Of a stretch of DNA of 64,000 bases, positions 7,843-17,973 are shown piece after piece. Origin of the DNA: UBA1127 sp034422455 (GTDB taxonomy: Bacteria; Chloroflexota; Dehalococcoidia; Lucifugimonadales; UBA1127). The notes under the pieces are model-generated. The model saw nothing but the letters and a program-made list of their open reading frames with translations, had not been told where the DNA came from and searched no databases. Location: the NCBI GenBank assembly GCA_034422455.1, contig DAOUJQ010000011.1, positions 90,522 to 154,521 on the forward strand, in the 5' to 3' direction. Both the position numbers and the translations under genes were made by a program. Each line of letters opens with the position of its first letter. Positions within the stretch are counted from its first letter, which is position 1.

Positions 7843-8472
7843 ATGGCCCAAGACGCTGTAACCCGCGCAACCTACACGCTCAATCCCGATGACCTGGAGC
7901 GGATGCTCCTCACCAGGGAGCAACTGCCGCCGGGCGCCACGGGGTTTGAGGTGGTGCGCGAGGGAGAGCTGAGCAATGAGGCGATGGCCGACCTACCCCT
8001 CGCGGGACACAGCGCCCAGGAGCTGCGACAGCTGGGCCGCGTCACCGGCTTCCAGCGCGAGTGGCTCACCACGGTGGAGGAGCGGGACCTCAGCGACGGC
8101 GCGGACTTGGCCCTCGCGACCGTCGTCCACTTCATGGAGGACCCCGAGGCTGTCTCCAACTGGATGGAGAACGTTTTCCTTGGCGAGTTCCAGGAGAAGG
8201 TGGGACAGGAGCTGGGCCCCGGCCACCAGCTGCTCTCCGTCGACAGGCTCCCCCTGACGGTCGACTTCCACCACGAGGCCGTGTCGATTCGCGCCGTGCA
8301 AGAAGGCCCCAAAGGCCTTGTGTCGTCTTCCGTGCTGGACTTCCGCATCGGCCGGTTGCTGGGCGTGGTGTACGTGGTGACTGTCGGCGACCACGACCGG
8401 CTGGGCGTGACGCAGACCCTGGGGAAGACGCTGGAACGGCACATGATCGCCGTGGCGCTGGGCGCGGCGTAG
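7843..8472 (+). CDS. Conserved-looking hypothetical protein, 209 aa
   Basis: An unrecognised soluble protein without signal peptide or membrane segment. The N-terminus has the pattern LERMLLTREQLPPGATG, which resembles the opening (LLL..DLPPG) of several uncharacterised actinobacterial and chloroflexal proteins, but no function follows. The middle is a mixed alpha/beta region with VVHFMEDPEAVSNWMEN, and the end repeats beta-strand-like VSSSVLDFRIG and LLGVVYVVTVGDHD. The ATG at 7843 is chosen as the first after the tRNA gene; the frame open further upstream runs through the tRNA. A dyad sits just before the start. It is followed by degenerate repeats B and A. Confidence 0.7.
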   Translation: MAQDAVTRATYTLNPDDLERMLLTREQLPPGATGFEVVREGELSNEAMADLPLAGHSAQELRQLGRVTGFQREWLTTVEERDLSDGADLALATVVHFMEDPEAVSNWMENVFLGEFQEKVGQELGPGHQLLSVDRLPLTVDFHHEAVSIRAVQEGPKGLVSSSVLDFRIGRLLGVVYVVTVGDHDRLGVTQTLGKTLERHMIAVALGAA

Positions 8473-8520
8473 AGGCGGCCGTCTGCCTGGCACACTGGGG
8501 GATTGCCTCCCCCCACCCCG

Positions 8521-8586
8521 CCCCTCTGGGTTCCTGCCTCCGCAGGAACGACGAAGTCTCCGTTCGCCCTGAGGGAAATCGAAGGG
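8521..8586. repeat. Repeat B and inverted degenerate repeat A
   Basis: Repeat B (8521-8552) is followed by repeat A in reverse orientation (8560-8586), in which the central part has become GAGGGAAATC. The pair lies between two convergent genes. Confidence 0.7.
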
Positions 8587-8613
8587 CGCACGGATGCCAC
8601 GGTCCAGAGGTGG

Positions 8614-9510
8614 CTACGTCAGCTGCCGCCAGTCTTCTCCCAACTCCGCAAAGCGGTCCACCAGCGTGTTCAGCGTTTCGTCGGCAATGGAGAGGCCCTT
8701 GTCCAGCATTGCGGCGTTGGACTGCAGGTGGCGGAGGTTGGTCGTGCCGACGATGGCGGTGTCGACCTCCGGATGCGCGAAGGTGAAGCCCATCGCCATG
8801 CGGATGGGGTCGTCCTCGCCGTCCAGCGCGCCCTGGGCCGACATGGCCCGCATGCGCTCGAAATACTGCTGCGCGTAGGGTGACGGCGCGGCGGAGCGCC
8901 CCCAGACGCCATTGCCGATGGGGCGCTTGATGATGACGCCCATTCCCCTGGCCTCGGCGGCGGCGAGCAGGCCGTTCCGCGCCTTCTGGTCGACGAGGCT
9001 GAAGCTGGTCTGGAGGGTGGCGAAGATGCCGCTCTCCACGGCCCACATGGCGGCCTCGTTGTCGCCGCTGTAGCCCACGAATCGCGTCTTGCCGGCGTCC
9101 CTCGCCTTGAGAAGCGCGTCGATGACGTCGCCCTGCTCAAGGATTTCTACGCTGCAGGAATGAAGCTGCATCAGGTCGACATAGTCTGTCTGGAGCAGCC
9201 GCAAGCTACGGTCGATGCTGTCGGTCACCGTCTGCGCCGTCCACGGCTCGCCCCGGTAGCCGCCGGCGACGTGGCCGCACTTGGAGGCAAGCGTGAAATC
9301 GCCCCTGCGGTGGGAGACGGTCCGGCCCACGAGCTCCTCGCTGATCCCGTAGCAGGCCGCCGTGTCCAGGAAGTTGATGCCGATGTCGAGCGCGCCGTTC
9401 AGAAGGGACTCGACCGTGGAGACCTCCATCGGCGTGGAGCCGATCTCGGACAGGCCGATGCCCAGCCTGCTGACCTGTATGCCCGTGGACCCAAAGGCGA
9501 CGGTCTCCAT
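8614..9510 (-). CDS. Aldo/keto reductase (galactose/aldose dehydrogenase-like)
   Basis: A 298-aa NAD(P)H-dependent AKR-fold oxidoreductase. The catalytic tetrad is visible: Asp and Tyr in NFLDTAACYGISEELVG, Lys in FTLASKCG and His in DLMQLHSCS. The N-terminal GSTGIQVSRLGIGLSEIG is typical of the D-threo-aldose/L-galactose dehydrogenase-like branch. The ATG at 9510 follows GGAGGG at about 8 bases; a GTG at 9543 has no such signal. It is divergent from the membrane protein at 9649 and convergent with the gene at 7843. A second, unrelated-branch AKR lies 0.8 kb away on the other strand. Substrate is unknown. Confidence 0.88.
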   Translation of the reverse strand: METVAFGSTGIQVSRLGIGLSEIGSTPMEVSTVESLLNGALDIGINFLDTAACYGISEELVGRTVSHRRGDFTLASKCGHVAGGYRGEPWTAQTVTDSIDRSLRLLQTDYVDLMQLHSCSVEILEQGDVIDALLKARDAGKTRFVGYSGDNEAAMWAVESGIFATLQTSFSLVDQKARNGLLAAAEARGMGVIIKRPIGNGVWGRSAAPSPYAQQYFERMRAMSAQGALDGEDDPIRMAMGFTFAHPEVDTAIVGTTNLRHLQSNAAMLDKGLSIADETLNTLVDRFAELGEDWRQLT

Positions 9511-9648
9511 ACGGACGCCCTCCAATTCGCAAATGCGGGTCACGCAGGTTGCTCCTGATTTCAGCGTGACGTCCCGTGCATGGTACTATACAGAGCGACG
9601 GAACGCGGGACCCAACCGCGCCAACGGTGAAACGTAGATAGGTGTGAC

Positions 9649-10326
9649 ATGGAAATCGAGGACTTGCGGTCGGAGATGGCGGCGTGGCCCGTCCAGTGGC
9701 GATGGGAGGGCACGTCCGGGCACCCACGCCGCATGACAGACGTCTTTGTGCGGGCGCTGGAAGACCAGGGCTTTACGGTAGACCTGGCGGACGTGCCGCT
9801 GAGCTGGGGCCAGGCCCGGAACGTCGGTGAATTCGAGGGCGCGATCATCGCCCGGTGGCGGCAGTCGAGCGGCGAGGCGCTGCGGCGCAAGTGGGCCGCG
9901 GCCGCGGTGGGCGTCGTGCTTGCGCCGGTCATCGTCGGCATATTCATGATCAAGTACGCGCTGGAAGGCCGCAGGCACCAGGTGGGCCTGGAGTGGCGCG
10001 GCGAGTCGTACCCCGCGACGGCACGGGCGGACAAGGATGGATTCGGGGCGGAGCGCACCGGCATCGTCAGCGACGTGCGGGTCACGCTGCGCGGGGCCAT
10101 CTCCGACGCCAACCGCCTGGTCAGGGACCTCTCGGACATGCAACCGTCGCTCACCCGGATCCAGTGGACGTTGGAGGGGGTACTGCCGACGTTGACGATG
10201 CCGGCAGGCACGGCGCAGCCGGAAGGCGCCGCCGGCGCGGTGGAAGGGGCTTTCACGCCCGCCTCGCCCGCACTGGATGCGACGGAGAAACCGCCGTCGT
10301 TGGGTGAAGGAAGGACCGACGCATGA
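9649..10326 (+). CDS. Hypothetical single-pass membrane protein
   Basis: A 225-aa protein of unknown function. The N-terminal ~75 residues are soluble. One strong transmembrane helix follows (about 79-99, AAAAVGVVLAPVIVGIFMIK), then a charged region of ~90 residues and a low-complexity Ala/Pro/Gly tail. The stop overlaps the next start by four bases (ATGA, 10323-10326), so translation is coupled to the aldo/keto reductase behind it. The AT-rich TACTATA at 9584-9590 upstream could be a -10 but lacks a clear -35. Nothing in the sequence reveals a catalytic site. Confidence 0.65.
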   Translation: MEIEDLRSEMAAWPVQWRWEGTSGHPRRMTDVFVRALEDQGFTVDLADVPLSWGQARNVGEFEGAIIARWRQSSGEALRRKWAAAAVGVVLAPVIVGIFMIKYALEGRRHQVGLEWRGESYPATARADKDGFGAERTGIVSDVRVTLRGAISDANRLVRDLSDMQPSLTRIQWTLEGVLPTLTMPAGTAQPEGAAGAVEGAFTPASPALDATEKPPSLGEGRTDA

Positions 10327-11174
10327 ACTTCCAGGAGCTTGGCCGAAGCGGGACCCGCGTGCCGGACGTCGGTCTGGGCACGTGGCTGTACACGGCCGGC
10401 AACGGGCCGCTTCGACGGGGAGTGGAGCTCGGCGCGAACCTGATCGATACAGCGGAGATGTACGGCACCGAGGACGCCGTAGGTAACGCGATCGAGGGCA
10501 TTCGCGACGAGGTGGTTGTGGCGACGAAGATATCGCCGTCGCACTTCCGACGCCGCGACGTGCACAAGGCGTGCGACGAAAGCCTCATGCGGCTGCGGGT
10601 CGACGTCATCGACCTGTACCAGCTGCACTGGCCGAACCCGCGCATTCCCATTGCGGAGACCATGAGCGCGATGGAGGAGCTGGTCGAGGAGGGGAAGATC
10701 CGCCACGTCGGCGTGAGCAACTTCACCGTGCAGCAGATGGAAGAGGCGCAGGCGGTGATGGCCAAGTCACGCTTTGTCTCCAACCAGGTGGAGTACAGCC
10801 TGACAAACCGCTCCATCGAGGCTGACGTGCTGCCCTACTGCCAGGCCAACGGCATCACGGTCATCGCGTATGCGCCGCTGTCCCGGGGCGTACTGGGGAA
10901 CGTGGAGGGCGACGCCGGGGCGAGGACAGTGGCCGAGGTGGCCGCTCGCAACGGGCGCACGGCGGCGCAGGTTGCGCTCAACTGGTGCCTGACCCACGAG
11001 CGGGTCGTGGTGATACCGAAGACGAACACGATGGCGCGGATTGACGAGAACTGCGCGGCGTCCGGATGGCGTCTCCCGGACGAGGACATCGCGGCGTTGG
11101 AGGCGGCGTTCCCGTCGCCGGAGGGCGGGTATCCCTCGACGGAGGAACGTCGGCGGAAGTTGGGGTTCTTCTAG
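10323..11174 (+). CDS. Aldo/keto reductase (DkgA-like)
   Basis: A 283-aa NADPH-dependent AKR of the 2,5-diketo-gluconate reductase type. The catalytic residues are Asp and Tyr in LIDTAEMYGTEDAVG, Lys in VVATKISPSH and His in DLYQLHWPN. The cofactor site motif VVVIPKTNTMARIDEN is near the C-terminus. It reduces aldehydes or ketones in the cytosol; the natural substrate is not evident. Its ATG lies within the stop of the upstream membrane protein gene (ATGA overlap), indicating an operon of two. Confidence 0.9.
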   Translation: MNFQELGRSGTRVPDVGLGTWLYTAGNGPLRRGVELGANLIDTAEMYGTEDAVGNAIEGIRDEVVVATKISPSHFRRRDVHKACDESLMRLRVDVIDLYQLHWPNPRIPIAETMSAMEELVEEGKIRHVGVSNFTVQQMEEAQAVMAKSRFVSNQVEYSLTNRSIEADVLPYCQANGITVIAYAPLSRGVLGNVEGDAGARTVAEVAARNGRTAAQVALNWCLTHERVVVIPKTNTMARIDENCAASGWRLPDEDIAALEAAFPSPEGGYPSTEERRRKLGFF

Positions 11175-11198
11175 GGGAGCCGGGCGGCAGGGCTAGGG

Positions 11199-11558
11199 CT
11201 ACTGCGGGGTCAGCAGGCCGTCCACGCGTTCCACGAATTGAGCGACTTCCCGCAGATTCCTTTCTACCGAAGACCTTTCCAGCCAGTTCTCATAGTAGTT
11301 GGTGTGGAGCATACCGGCGAGGGAGAACTGCACTTCAAGGGAATCGTCTTGTGCTTCTTCTGCGAGGCGACTGACCGCTCGGAAGAGCGACACGTGACTC
11401 CTATGTCGCCAACCTCGAGCTTGGGCAGCCGCTTTCACCATCGTGGCGGCGGCGCCCCAGCCCTTTTCGGAAGCCTGGCAGAGGTCGTCCTTCGCCAACT
11501 CCTCCGAAGCCTGTGACAGAAAGACCTTGCTTTGGTTGCGGTACGATAAGCGGCTCAT
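11199..11558 (-). CDS. PaREP1/HEPN-like helical protein
   Basis: A 119-aa all-helical protein. The core SQASEELAKDDLCQASEKGW, then AAATMVKAAAQARGW, and later AGMLHTNYYENWL recall PaREP1/HEPN-type four-helix proteins, which often occur in toxin-antitoxin or RNase contexts. No nucleotidyltransferase partner is seen next to it. The RNase motif R-x4-6-H of classical HEPN toxins is not clear, so activity is uncertain. ATG 11558 is taken as start, with GGGAG about 12 bases upstream; a TTG at 11618 would add a hydrophobic, less plausible N-terminus. It converges on the aldo/keto reductase gene and diverges from katG. Confidence 0.55.
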   Translation of the reverse strand: MSRLSYRNQSKVFLSQASEELAKDDLCQASEKGWGAAATMVKAAAQARGWRHRSHVSLFRAVSRLAEEAQDDSLEVQFSLAGMLHTNYYENWLERSSVERNLREVAQFVERVDGLLTPQ

Positions 11559-11828
11559 GGCAATGAAGACTCCCGCGTGAGATGCCAAACACCGCCACAC
11601 CATCCTCCAGAAGCGCAATTGTAATCGCTGTGTTTAGTAATTTCAATCTGGAACGTGGGCCATTCCCTCACGCTTTGCCAGTCGCCGGAACGGCCAGGGA
11701 AATTGAGCGCAACGAGCATTGGGGTTCCGGCATCCCAAACAGTTGACGACTGAGGTCAAGATGGGGCATATTTGGCACAGTTCCGTACCTTTCGCCGTCA
11801 ACGGCAATTTGCCTAGTGGAGTGAAGCT

Positions 11829-13937
<2,109 letters not shown>

Positions 13938-13987
13938 TTGCGACAAAGGCGGTGAACCTGCCGCCTTGGACAATCGAGTAGCAAGCG

Positions 13988-14031
13988 GTAGCTGCAGGCT
14001 GAGGCATCGGTCTGCAGCTACTGTTTTCCTT
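13988..14031 (+). terminator. Rho-independent terminator of katG
   Basis: A perfect 10-bp stem (GTAGCTGCAG, 13988-13997, with CTGCAGCTAC, 14012-14021) encloses a 14-base loop and is followed by TGTTTTCCTT. Confidence 0.85.
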
Positions 14032-14058
14032 GACCAGCTATAGGGCGTGCTCTACACT
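14030..14058 (+). promoter_or_regulatory. Promoter of tRNA-His
   Basis: TTGACC (14030-14035) and TACACT (14053-14058) are 17 bases apart; the predicted start near 14065 is 8 bases before the mature tRNA. It directly follows the katG terminator. Confidence 0.75.
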
Positions 14059-14072
14059 TGATTTGTTCCCAT

Positions 14073-14148
14073 GGTGAGCGTGGCCAAGCGGTAAGGCGCC
14101 TGACTGTGGCTCAGGAGATCGAGGGTTCGAATCCCTTCGCTCACCCCA
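14073..14148 (+). tRNA. tRNA-His (anticodon GTG)
   Basis: A complete cloverleaf. The acceptor GTGAGCG pairs with CGCTCAC. An encoded G(-1) at 14073 faces the discriminator C at 14145, the identity element of tRNA-His. The anticodon stem CCTGA/TCAGG encloses loop CTGTGGC with GTG; the T-loop is GGGTTCGAATCCC. CCA is encoded (14146-14148). Confidence 0.96.
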
Positions 14149-14209
14149 CGTTGACAAGCGAGGCACCGGGGCTGTGGCCCGTGCCCCGGGCAGCCGGATT
14201 CGCCGCAGT

Positions 14210-14238
14210 TTGCTACGCGCAGCGCAGAATGCTAGGCT
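14210..14238 (+). promoter_or_regulatory. Possible promoter of speD-speB
   Basis: TTGCTA (14210-14215) and TAGGCT (14233-14238) with 17-base spacing. The leader that would follow contains a perfect inverted repeat CATCGGCG-TG-CGCCGATG (14301-14318), 26 bases before the speD ATG. Confidence 0.4.
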
Positions 14239-14300
14239 ATTGCGCTGTCGCGCCCGATTCCAAGACAGACTCCGAACAAGTCGAATAGTGGTCTCATGCC

Positions 14301-14318
14301 CATCGGCGTGCGCCGATG
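14301..14318 (+). promoter_or_regulatory. Hairpin in the speD leader
   Basis: CATCGGCG-TG-CGCCGATG is a perfect dyad ending 26 bases before the start codon and 12 bases before the GGAGG Shine-Dalgarno (14331-14335). It could tune translation of the polyamine genes; it has no T-run. Confidence 0.4.
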
Positions 14319-14344
14319 CAATACATGTCCGGAGGACACCCCGA

Positions 14345-14758
14345 ATGCACCTGGTCATCGACGGCTACACCGGCAACCACTCCCTGCTGCAGGACCAGGA
14401 GCACGTGCGGCAATTCCTGGACGCCTTCCCGGACCGCATCGGCATGACCAAGATCATCACGCCCCAGGTGCTGACCTACAACGGCCCGGTGCCAGAGGAC
14501 TGGGGCGTCTCAGGCTTCGTCATCATTGCCGAGAGCCACATCAGCGTGCACACCTTCCCCGACCGCAGCTTCGTGCAGGTGGACGTGTTCTCGTGCAAGG
14601 ACTTCGACACGGACCTTGCCCTGGAGGACGTGAAGTCCAGCTTTGACCTGCACGATGCCAACACGTGGGTGCTGGAGCGCGGCCTCGACCACTACAGCCC
14701 GGAGCAGGCGCGCCGCGCCCTCGACGCCGACCGGGCGCGTCTGAGCACGCCGGCGTAG
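14345..14758 (+). CDS. speD: S-adenosylmethionine decarboxylase proenzyme
   Basis: A 137-aa prokaryotic class AdoMet decarboxylase. It makes decarboxylated AdoMet, the aminopropyl donor for spermidine. Self-processing should occur at the Glu-Ser bond in AESHISVHTFPD, which generates the pyruvoyl group on Ser. The cysteine of VDVFSCKDFD is the conserved catalytic acid. The ATG follows GGAGG with good spacing. The stop is 2 bases before the agmatinase gene, so the two form a polyamine operon. A spermidine synthase gene (speE) is not in the window. Confidence 0.93.
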   Translation: MHLVIDGYTGNHSLLQDQEHVRQFLDAFPDRIGMTKIITPQVLTYNGPVPEDWGVSGFVIIAESHISVHTFPDRSFVQVDVFSCKDFDTDLALEDVKSSFDLHDANTWVLERGLDHYSPEQARRALDADRARLSTPA

Positions 14759-14760
14759 GC

Positions 14761-15651
14761 ATGACGGCGGCGCAAGCCCACGACGACAGCGCCCTCCCCT
14801 GGAACTTCCTCGCCCTGCCGCCTGAGCAGTCCGCGTACGAGTCGTCCCGATTCCTCGTAATGCCCGTCCCCTACGACGGCACCGTGTCATACCGGCCCGG
14901 CGCACGAAAGGGCCCCAGCGCCATCATCGACGCCTCCCGCCAGATGGAGGACTACGACATCGAGCTGGGGCAGGAGACGTGCGCGCTCGGCATCCACACA
15001 CTGCCGGAGGTACAGCCCGATCCTGCGGGGCCGGAGGCGACCGTCGACCGCGTGCAGGAGGCCGTGGCGCGTGTGTACCGGCCGGGCAGCGTCATGGTGA
15101 CAGTTGGCGGCGAGCACTCCATCAGCGTGGGCGTCGTCCGGGCGCTTAGGGAGGTCCACCCGGACCTGTCCGTGCTGATGCTGGACGCACATGCGGACAT
15201 GCGCGACAGCTACCAGGGCTCCAGGTACAGCCACGCCACCGTGGGGCGACGCCTCTCTGAGTCGTGCCCGGTGACGCTGGTCGGAGTGCGGAGTCTGAGC
15301 ACGGAGGAGCGGGACGCCGTAGAGTCGCTGAGGCAGCCGATGTTCACGTGGCCCTACGGCGGCACAATCGAGCAGCTCGCGGAGGAGGCGCTCGGCCACC
15401 TGACGGAGACGGTGTACATCAGCGTCGACCTGGACGTGCTGGACCCGTCCATCATGGCGGCGGTGGGCACGCCGGAGCCCGGCGGCATGCTGTGGGACGA
15501 GACGCTCACGCTGCTGCGGGCCGTCGCGAGCAGGCGCCGCATCGTCGGGTTCGACCTGATGGAGCTTGCGCCGCCGGAGGGGCCGGTGAGCTGCGCCTAC
15601 ACGGCGGCTAAACTCGCCTACAAGCTCATGGGCTATGCTACGCTAAGGTAA
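14761..15651 (+). CDS. speB: Agmatinase/ureohydrolase
   Basis: A 296-aa ureohydrolase with the binuclear Mn site. Metal ligands are visible in GGEHSISVGVV, MLDAHADMRD and SVDLDVLDPSIM. It most likely hydrolyses agmatine to putrescine and urea, feeding the aminopropylation for which speD, directly upstream, makes the donor. The N-terminal PVPYDGTVSYRPGARKGP is typical for agmatinases. Arginase or guanidinobutyrase activity cannot be excluded from sequence alone, but the neighbour favours agmatine. The ATG follows the speD stop by 2 bases. Confidence 0.9.
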   Translation: MTAAQAHDDSALPWNFLALPPEQSAYESSRFLVMPVPYDGTVSYRPGARKGPSAIIDASRQMEDYDIELGQETCALGIHTLPEVQPDPAGPEATVDRVQEAVARVYRPGSVMVTVGGEHSISVGVVRALREVHPDLSVLMLDAHADMRDSYQGSRYSHATVGRRLSESCPVTLVGVRSLSTEERDAVESLRQPMFTWPYGGTIEQLAEEALGHLTETVYISVDLDVLDPSIMAAVGTPEPGGMLWDETLTLLRAVASRRRIVGFDLMELAPPEGPVSCAYTAAKLAYKLMGYATLR

Positions 15652-15685
15652 GAAGTTTCGCTCGCGGACTGTCTGGGAGTAGCCC

Positions 15686-16825
15686 ATGCGCACCTCAATC
15701 CGACTCGGCAGGATCTTCGGCATCCCTGTCGGCGTGAGCTACAGCTGGTTTCTCATCCTCGCCCTTGTCAGCTACCTGGTGTATGGTCAACTGGTCGTAG
15801 AGCTCCCGCGATGGGGGGTTGGGCCGCTGATCGGTCTGGCGGGGGCGACCGGTTTCCTCTTCTTCGGCTCCATTCTCGCCCACGAGATGGCGCACAGCCT
15901 CGTTGCGACCCGCAGCGGCGTCCCGGTGCGCGGCATCACGCTCTTCCTCCTCGGCGGCGTGTCCCACATCACGCGGGAGTCGCGGCGGCCGTGGGGTGAG
16001 TTCACCATCGCGGTAGTGGGCCCGCTGCTCAGCCTCGTCCTCGGCGGAGTGCTGCTGGGCGTCGCCTACTATGCGGCGCCCGCCCTGCTGAGCGGCAGGC
16101 TGCGCGAGGGCGTCATTGTCGTGTGCGTGTTGCTGGGCTGGACCAACCTGGCGCTGGGGGTGTTCAACCTGCTTCCAGGCTTCCCGCTCGACGGCGGGCG
16201 CGTTTTGCGGGCGGGCCTGTGGGGGCTGACCGGCAACTACTGGCTGTCTACTCGCATCGCCATATTCCTTGGGCAGGGTCTCGCCGTGGTCCTGGCGCTG
16301 GGAAGCGTGGTGTTCTTCCTGAGGACGGGGAACTTCATACACCTCTGGCCAATACTTGTGGGCGCGTTCATCTTCCTGGCTGCCTCAAGCGCGAGGAGCA
16401 CCTTGCGTGAGAGAGAGCGAATCCGGGGCGTCACCGCAGGGCAGGTGGCGTCTCAGTGGACCGTGCCGGGCGATATGTGCATAGGGGATGTGGTGAACCT
16501 GCACATGCTCCCGAACGGCCGCAGCGCTATTCTCGTCGAGACCGACGGCATCCTCACCGGTTACCTGCACATTCAGGCGATCCGGCGCGTCCCGCGCGAG
16601 GTTTGGGGGGCCGCCCTGGCAAGGCAGGTCATGACGCCCATAACCGAACTCCCAACCGTAAAGGCCCACCAGACCGCGTGGGATGTCATGGAGATGTTGG
16701 AAGAGGAAGATGACGGTCCGCCCGCGGTGATGGTTATGTCAGAGACTGTGGGCATAGGTGTAATCACCAGAGGAGACCTCTACGCCTACATGCGCGTGCG
16801 GCGTGCCCTTGACGTGGTATCTTGA
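15686..16825 (+). CDS. Site-2 protease family (M50) metalloprotease with CBS domains
   Basis: A 379-aa membrane metalloprotease of the SpoIVFB/Rip3 type. Transmembrane segments carry the zinc motif AHEMAHSL (HExxH) near residue 70 and the second motif NLLPGFPLDGGRVLRA near residue 160. A stretch GVPVRGITLFLLGGVSHI is typical of group III S2P proteins. After about six membrane spans there is a cytosolic pair of CBS modules (residues ~250-370), which in such proteins sense nucleotides. It probably cleaves a membrane-bound regulator. The ATG follows GGGAG. It lies 34 bases after speB, so co-transcription is possible. Confidence 0.9.
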   Translation: MRTSIRLGRIFGIPVGVSYSWFLILALVSYLVYGQLVVELPRWGVGPLIGLAGATGFLFFGSILAHEMAHSLVATRSGVPVRGITLFLLGGVSHITRESRRPWGEFTIAVVGPLLSLVLGGVLLGVAYYAAPALLSGRLREGVIVVCVLLGWTNLALGVFNLLPGFPLDGGRVLRAGLWGLTGNYWLSTRIAIFLGQGLAVVLALGSVVFFLRTGNFIHLWPILVGAFIFLAASSARSTLRERERIRGVTAGQVASQWTVPGDMCIGDVVNLHMLPNGRSAILVETDGILTGYLHIQAIRRVPREVWGAALARQVMTPITELPTVKAHQTAWDVMEMLEEEDDGPPAVMVMSETVGIGVITRGDLYAYMRVRRALDVVS

Positions 16826-17002
16826 ATGTGGAAAGTTTGATACGCATTGCTTTTGGGAACAACAATAGGCGGTAGTCAGTACAAAGCACCAAATACGACA
16901 TTCGTGTTCCGTGTGATACGAAAGACGTGAAGCCGTGGCTCATGGAGGAGAAGCCGAGGGTCCTGCCGTCACTAAGGCAGCTTGACCGAGGCGGTGAATA
17001 GA

Positions 17003-17584
17003 ATGGCCGGAAGACTGTATTGGGCTATTCTCTTAGTCCCCGTGGCGGCCCTCGTAGTCGTCGGCCTGTTCTTACTGACCGTCCGGTCCGGCGGAGCGGC
17101 CCAACCAACTGTAGGCCTGACGGCTGCGGCCACTCTGGAATCACCGGACGGCGATTCCATGGGAACCGTTGCTTTTCGGCAGGCAGCCTCTGGAGTCCTG
17201 GTCATGGCCGACTTGAAGGGTCTGGCGCCGGGCGGCCACGCCTTCATCATTCACGAGGTCGGTTCATGCACACCCGACTTCAATGCCGCGGGCGATCACT
17301 TCAACCCCGAAGAAACTGAGCACGGATTCATCCATCCAAATTGGGAGCGCGGCGAATCGACTGGGGGCCACGGCGGCGACCTGCCCAATATCTATGCCGC
17401 GTCTGACGGTTCCGCCCGCGCCGACTTCTTTACTGTTGGCATCATTCTAAATAGCGGCCCACGCCATTCCGTCTTCGACGACGATGGATCCGCCATCATT
17501 GTGCACGAGAAACCCGATGCCTATGGGGAAGAGGAGTCCGACACCGGCTCCCGCGTAGCCTGCGGGATCATCAGACGCACTTAG
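17003..17584 (+). CDS. Cu/Zn superoxide dismutase-like protein with a missing copper ligand
   Basis: A 193-aa membrane-anchored or exported SodC homolog. One N-terminal hydrophobic helix (about residues 6-26) is followed by the SOD beta-barrel. Present are the Zn-site residues in AGDHFNPEETEHG and GGHGGDLPN, the last Cu His in IIVHEKPDAYG, the disulfide cysteines (VGSC and RVACGII) and the catalytic Arg of SRVAC. The usual HGFHVH motif reads HAFIIH, so the position of the first paired Cu ligand (bovine His44) is Ile. Copper binding and dismutase activity are therefore doubtful. ATG 17003 is preferred over a TTG at 16982. Base composition is lower in GC than its neighbours. Confidence 0.85.
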   Translation: MAGRLYWAILLVPVAALVVVGLFLLTVRSGGAAQPTVGLTAAATLESPDGDSMGTVAFRQAASGVLVMADLKGLAPGGHAFIIHEVGSCTPDFNAAGDHFNPEETEHGFIHPNWERGESTGGHGGDLPNIYAASDGSARADFFTVGIILNSGPRHSVFDDDGSAIIVHEKPDAYGEEESDTGSRVACGIIRRT

Positions 17585-17599
17585 GAATGGCGCTTGGCC

Positions 17600-17851
17600 T
17601 TAAACCGCATGCCCACATCTCCGATCAGTCAGCTTCATGCGCGCAGGTACTCCACGGGCGTTGTTGACCGGCAAAGCCAATCGGTGCAGCTTGCAGCGCC
17701 CTTCAATGTAGACATGAGATGTTGCTCCCTCAAACGCGTCACGCTGTCCCTGTACCTCACACTTCCCGCAACGATTCAGACCCTCGCCCTCAGGCAAGCC
17801 GACGTCATTCCGGCGAGGACGGGAATCCATAAACGGGGGTGTTCCTCTCAT
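17600..17851 (-). CDS. Possible small Cys/His protein with repeat-derived N-terminus
   Basis: A low-confidence 83-aa frame. The C-terminal ~55 residues (from NRCGKCEVQGQRD through RCKLHRLALPV to DRRCGHAV) have ordinary codon use and spaced Cys/His residues that could bind zinc. The N-terminal ~20 residues are a translation of a palindromic repeat (related to CATTCCGGCGAGGACGGGAA, 17811-17830). It may be a remnant of a larger gene. It occupies the 390-base gap between the SodC-like gene and the cysteine desulfurase; nothing else convincing is seen there. Confidence 0.3.
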   Translation of the reverse strand: MRGTPPFMDSRPRRNDVGLPEGEGLNRCGKCEVQGQRDAFEGATSHVYIEGRCKLHRLALPVNNARGVPARMKLTDRRCGHAV

Positions 17852-17973
17852 CAACCCTGGACAGTTGCCGCGCGCCGTTGACCTGTAGATACGGCTGCGC
17901 CCGTGCTACAATTGTTGGATAGCTCCATTTATAGCCGGGCGAGATTGGCAGCAGACCCACGGGAGCGGGTACG

